A stretch of DNA of 8,218 bases, taken from NCBI GenBank assembly GCA_017476305.1, contig JAFVAA010000181.1, positions 1-8,218 of the forward strand. Direction: 5' to 3'. This stretch comes from Lachnospiraceae bacterium (GTDB taxonomy: Bacteria; Bacillota; Clostridia; Lachnospirales; Lachnospiraceae). The translations under genes were made by a program, and so were the position numbers. Below the pieces are notes generated by a model. That model was not told the origin of the DNA and ran no database searches. It saw nothing but the letters and a program-made list of their open reading frames with translations. Below, one piece after another: positions 6,146 through 8,218 of the stretch. The first letter of the stretch is position 1, and each line of letters opens with the position of its first letter.

Positions 6146-6224
6146 CTAGTACATCATAAATTAATTCTCTTTACGTTAAATTTGTCAAATTTAACATAAA
6201 GTAATTAAATTTATGATGTACTAG
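6146..6224. repeat. 79-base near-perfect palindrome (possible MITE-like element or long hairpin)
   Basis: Two 39-base arms (6146-6184 and 6186-6224) surround a single central T. By my alignment 34 of 39 positions pair. The outer ends are CTAGTACATCATAAATT and its complement, and the innermost nine pairs (TTAAATTTG) are perfect. Two of the five mismatches would be G-U pairs if the minus strand were transcribed. There is no T run, so it is a poor terminator. CTAG closes both ends and could be the terminal inverted repeat or a target duplication; no other flanking duplication is visible. It fills much of the gap between the anti-sigma gene and the phosphatase gene. Confidence 0.8.
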
Positions 6225-6239
6225 AGGTTTGAAAATTTC

Positions 6240-6268
6240 TGGAAATACGCAGTCTGATGTGCTATACT
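6240..6268 (+). promoter_or_regulatory. Promoter for the HAD phosphatase gene, extended -10
   Basis: TATACT (6263-6268) is preceded by TG at 6260-6261, an extended -10. A partial -35 box TGGAAA (6240-6245) is 17 bases upstream. The start near 6275 would leave a leader of about 23 bases before the ATG at 6298. It sits just downstream of the long palindrome, which could influence it. Confidence 0.5.
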
Positions 6269-6297
6269 GATTATTGAATATAGCAGAGGTGAAACAG

Positions 6298-6954
6298 ATG
6301 TATAAAAATATACTTTTTGATTTAGATGGAACATTGACGGATCCGGGGCTTGGGATTACAAATTCTGTAATGTATGCGCTTCGGAGGTTTGATATCCACG
6401 CAGAGGACCGGGCGGCTTTATACAAGTTTATCGGACCGCCGCTTCGGGAGTCCTTTGAAGTTTTTTACGGGTTTTCCAGAGAAAAAAGCGAGATGGCGAT
6501 TCGGTATTACAGAGAGTATTTTTCCGAGCGTGGATTGTATGAAAATGAGGTTTATGACGGGATAGAGAGTCTGTTAAATACGTTAAAGGAGCGGGGAAAA
6601 ACTTTGCTTGTGGCTACATCGAAGCCGGAAGTCTATGCAGTTCGGATTTTGAAGCATTTTAAGCTCTATGATTATTTTGATTTCGTTGCGGGTGCTACCA
6701 TGGACAGTACACGGAATGAAAAGGCGGACATTATAAAATATGCCCTGCAGAGCTGCAGGATTTCGGAAAAATCCTCTACGGTGATGGTCGGGGACAGAAA
6801 GCATGATGTGATTGGTGCGAGGGAAAATGGACTGGATTCGATAGGCGTGCTGTTTGGATATGGAAATGCGGACGAGCTAAAGGATGCAGGGGCAGCGTTT
6901 CTGGCTGAAAAGCCGGAGGATATTTTGGGGTATGTATGCACAGTTCCTAAGTGA
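6298..6954 (+). CDS. HAD-superfamily phosphatase, phosphoglycolate phosphatase-like
   Basis: The 218-residue protein carries all four HAD motifs. Motif I is FDLDGTLTD with nucleophile Asp8 and Asp10. Motif II has Ser108 in VATSK. Motif III is Lys142. Motif IV is GDRKHD with Asp166 and Asp170, which would coordinate magnesium. Between motifs I and II lies a helical cap (about 15-85) with the FIGPPLRESF signature common in the Gph-like group (COG0546). It should be a soluble magnesium-dependent phosphatase acting on a small phosphorylated metabolite, such as phosphoglycolate, a nucleotide or pyrophosphate; the sequence does not decide which. I chose ATG 6298, six bases after AGAGGTG (6285-6291), over an upstream in-frame TTG at 6274, because the protein then begins at the usual distance before motif I. 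It appears monocistronic, with its own promoter. Confidence 0.92.
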   Translation: MYKNILFDLDGTLTDPGLGITNSVMYALRRFDIHAEDRAALYKFIGPPLRESFEVFYGFSREKSEMAIRYYREYFSERGLYENEVYDGIESLLNTLKERGKTLLVATSKPEVYAVRILKHFKLYDYFDFVAGATMDSTRNEKADIIKYALQSCRISEKSSTVMVGDRKHDVIGARENGLDSIGVLFGYGNADELKDAGAAFLAEKPEDILGYVCTVPK

Positions 6955-6979
6955 ATGATTAAGAAAAGAGGGTGATAGT

Positions 6980-7021
6980 ATGGTTGTTGCGATTAAAAAA
7001 AGTTGCTCTTCAGAGATATAA
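6980..7021 (+). other. 13-codon reading frame with a good ribosome binding site, possible remnant
   Basis: ATG 6980 follows AGAGGGTG (6967-6974) at normal distance and reads MVVAIKKSCSSEI before a stop. If one A is removed from the A7 run at 6995-7001, the frame continues KVALQRYKVAIYNIEKG and on past the start of the next gene. It may be the frameshifted start of a lost gene, a leader peptide, or chance. I do not recognise the peptide. Confidence 0.25.
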
Positions 7022-7037
7022 GGTTGCAATTTATAAT
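7009..7037 (+). promoter_or_regulatory. Possible promoter for the MNT-HEPN operon
   Basis: A consensus TATAAT (7032-7037) lies 17 bases after a partial -35 box TTCAGA (7009-7014). The predicted start near 7044 leaves only about 14 bases before the ATG at 7058, with the ribosome binding site almost at the 5' end. The very short leader lowers confidence; readthrough from the phosphatase gene is an alternative. Confidence 0.4.
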
Positions 7038-7057
7038 ATTGAGAAAGGAAGGTGTTT

Positions 7058-7396
7058 ATGGAAGGAGATAGAATTGAAAATATTGTATCTGAAACTGCGA
7101 AGCGAATATCTGAACTGATACAGGATGATTTGGGTAGGATTATTCTTTTTGGTTCTTATGCCAGAGGAGATTTTACTAAGGAATCCGATATCGATCTTGC
7201 GGTTCTTGTAATGTGTGATAGAGAAGAAACCGGGAAATATAAAGATGGATTAGTTGAGCTGTCAGCTGAAATAGATTTAGAAAATATGGTTGTAGTCAAT
7301 TGTGTGTGTGTGCCATATTCAGAATTTAATGAAAAGAAGAGATACTATCCTTTTTATGCTAACATAGAAAAGGAGGGGAAAGTAATATATGGATAA
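7058..7396 (+). CDS. mntA: MNT-domain nucleotidyltransferase, MntA-type antitoxin
   Basis: The 112-residue protein is a minimal nucleotidyltransferase. GSYARGD (32-38) followed by SDIDLAV (43-49) gives the GS-X10-DXD signature, with Asp44 and Asp46 as metal ligands. The third catalytic acidic residue is not evident: the matching strand reads NMVVVNCV (76-83), as in many Firmicutes members. In characterised MntA-HepT systems this protein AMPylates the HEPN toxin and inactivates it. The C-terminal motif KKRYYPFYANIEKEGKVIYG is typical of the subgroup. ATG 7058 is preferred over GTG 7052 because AAAGGAAGG (7044-7052) is then spaced correctly. It overlaps the HEPN gene by eight bases, so the two are translated as a unit. 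The antitoxin role is from family knowledge and gene order. Confidence 0.88.
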   Translation: MEGDRIENIVSETAKRISELIQDDLGRIILFGSYARGDFTKESDIDLAVLVMCDREETGKYKDGLVELSAEIDLENMVVVNCVCVPYSEFNEKKRYYPFYANIEKEGKVIYG

Positions 7397-7799
7397 AAAT
7401 AATAGAGCAGCATTGGCGAATGTTAGAATTGCGAGAGCAAGAGAATTATTGAACGAAGCAAAAAAGCTTCTTGCGGATGACTCGTATAAGTCTGCGAATA
7501 ACAGAGCATATTATTCATTTGAAAAAGCGGTAAAAGCTTTATTGGCGTTAAAGGAAAAAGATGCAAAAACACATGCGGGTGTGCTGCATTTATTTAATTC
7601 AGAATATGTTCATCAAAATGATTATTTTACGCATGAAGATTATGTTAAATTTAAAGATAGCGAATATATTCGCTCTGCATCAGATTACGATGATTTTTAT
7701 ATAGCAGTAAAAGAAGATTGTAAGAAACAAATTGAAGATGCTGAGTATATATTGGAAAAAGTGGAAAAATATTTGCAGAGAGCTGGTGTTCAAAAATAG
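7389..7799 (+). CDS. hepT: HEPN-domain protein, HepT-type toxin partner of MntA
   Basis: This 136-residue all-helical protein belongs to the HEPN family (PF05168 type). The core motif NRAYYSFEKAVKALLAL (38-54), a KTHAGVLHLF segment (60-69), SDYDDFYIA (98-106) and a C-terminal helix EDAEYILEKVEKYL match HEPN proteins paired with small nucleotidyltransferases. HEPN toxins of such pairs are ribonucleases using an R-X4-6-H motif. Here Arg39 is present, but the position of the usual His (46) is Lys, and no other Arg-His pair has the right spacing. The related RX4HXY motif that carries the AMPylated Tyr is also absent. It may therefore act differently or be non-catalytic, although this YYxxEKA variant recurs in Firmicutes as I recall. 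AGGAGG at 7371-7376 precedes ATG 7389. The gene appears intact. Confidence 0.82.
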   Translation: MDKNNRAALANVRIARARELLNEAKKLLADDSYKSANNRAYYSFEKAVKALLALKEKDAKTHAGVLHLFNSEYVHQNDYFTHEDYVKFKDSEYIRSASDYDDFYIAVKEDCKKQIEDAEYILEKVEKYLQRAGVQK

Positions 7800-7826
7800 G
7801 GGTGAATTTGATGTCAGCTCCGGCTT

Positions 7827-8218
7827 TTACCAGAGATTTTCCGTGAATATGGATATCCAGGGGATGAGCATGGATATCCCGATGATGAGCAGGGGCATGA
7901 TGAGTGTGATACACGGCAGGAGGAAAAGATCCGGGAGGGAAACCGTATGGTAAGCATACAGGGAGAGCAGGGTTCGGAGCATTAGAATCCCTATGGTCAG
8001 GTACAGGCAGGGTTTGCCTGTTTTTTTCAGACGGAACAGTTCAAATTCCCGCCTGTCTACCGGAAGGTACCGGAGAATATCATAGAGATATTTTGACTGG
8101 CTCTGGCGTGATATCTGGCTGTTGTTTTCGGTATAGATGCTGAATTTATTCCCGTAAAATGCAATTCCCAGATTATAGAGGCCAAAGGCCGTGAAAAGAA
8201 CGGTCTTGTCCTCTGTTA
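7827..8218 (-). CDS. C-terminal part of a membrane protein, ABC-2-type permease-like (5' end outside window)
   Basis: A minus-strand frame is open from the right edge (first full codon 8214-8216) to the TAA at 7827-7829, giving 129 residues with no start in the window. It contains YLPVDRREFELFRLKK (about 50-65), which resembles the cytoplasmic loop LPVSRKE of ABC-2-type exporter permeases. Two strongly hydrophobic helices follow (about 70-88 and 97-120), and it ends FTENLW. The protein would sit in the cytoplasmic membrane as part of an export system, with partner genes probably further right. Its sequence is visibly richer in G+C than the A+T-rich genes to the left. It converges on the HEPN gene with 27 bases between the stops. 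The membrane location is firm; the permease assignment is tentative. Confidence 0.65.
   Translation of the reverse strand, partial: TEDKTVLFTAFGLYNLGIAFYGNKFSIYTENNSQISRQSQSKYLYDILRYLPVDRREFELFRLKKTGKPCLYLTIGILMLRTLLSLYAYHTVSLPDLFLLPCITLIMPLLIIGISMLIPWISIFTENLW
8003..8027 (+). terminator. Terminator-like hairpin on the + strand inside the minus-strand gene
   Basis: ACAGGCA (8003-8009) pairs with TGCCTGT (8015-8021) around GGGTT, and a run of seven T follows (8021-8027). It is oriented to stop transcripts coming from the MNT-HEPN operon, about 200 bases past its last stop codon. It lies within minus-strand coding sequence (the KKTGKPCL part), so it may be coincidental. Confidence 0.5.

Noticed and set aside
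7849..7908. Short direct repeats (ATGGATATCC twice, GATGAGC-like units) after the HEPN gene
   Set aside because: They fall within the minus-strand membrane gene and are explained by its repeated hydrophobic codons (ISMLIP, ISIF).
7732..7953. Plus-strand 73-codon frame running past the end of the HEPN gene
   Set aside because: It overlaps the HEPN 3' end in another frame and then runs antisense to the membrane gene; its Met/Arg-rich product has no ribosome binding site or familiar motif.
1..8218. CRISPR array, tRNA or rRNA genes, transposase or integrase
   Set aside because: No regularly spaced repeats, no tRNA-like cloverleaf or rRNA stretch, and no transposase or recombinase motif was seen on either strand.

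Overview
The window looks like chromosomal DNA of a low-G+C Firmicute, probably a Lachnospiraceae-type gut anaerobe. This is inferred from the A+T-rich composition, strong AGGAGG-type ribosome binding sites, sigma-A-like promoters, and protein styles (ECF sigma with a membrane anti-sigma, AbiEi, HEPN/MNT pairs). It is not a database result.

Left third (1-4300): a decaying defence island on the + strand. It opens with an intact type I methyltransferase subunit, hsdM (112-2202), but no complete hsdS or hsdR follows. Next is an intact AbiEi-type antitoxin gene (2451-3059) with its own promoter. Its expected toxin partner AbiEii survives only as about 12 N-terminal codons (3059-3094). Those codons run directly into a fragment matching the C-terminus of a type I restriction subunit HsdR (3095-3509). 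One deletion between abiEii and hsdR would explain the loss of the toxin, of the rest of hsdR, and possibly of hsdS. After that comes a broken type II toxin-antitoxin pair: an antitoxin with a one-base frameshift in a poly-A run (3607-3854), overlapping a PIN-domain toxin with an internal deletion (3838-4085). A frameshifted small reading frame and a strong intrinsic terminator (4261-4295) close the block.

Middle (4300-6270): a 300-base intergenic region with four palindromes or hairpins leads into a two-gene operon. The operon encodes an ECF-type sigma factor (4603-5169) and, overlapping it by 8 bases, a single-pass membrane protein that is probably its anti-sigma factor (5162-6073). A 79-base near-perfect palindrome (6146-6224) separates this operon from the next gene.

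Right third (6270-8218): a HAD-superfamily phosphatase of the phosphoglycolate phosphatase type (6298-6954), then a tiny reading frame that may be a remnant, then an intact MNT nucleotidyltransferase/HEPN pair of the MntA-HepT type (7058-7799), overlapping by 8 bases. The window ends in the C-terminal part of a minus-strand membrane protein (7827-8218), visibly richer in G+C and resembling an ABC-2-type permease subunit.

I do not see a clearly new system. The most notable points are the mosaic decay of three defence/toxin-antitoxin loci beside one intact pair, the abiEii-hsdR deletion junction, the hairpin-rich sigma-factor leader, and the long palindrome at 6146-6224.
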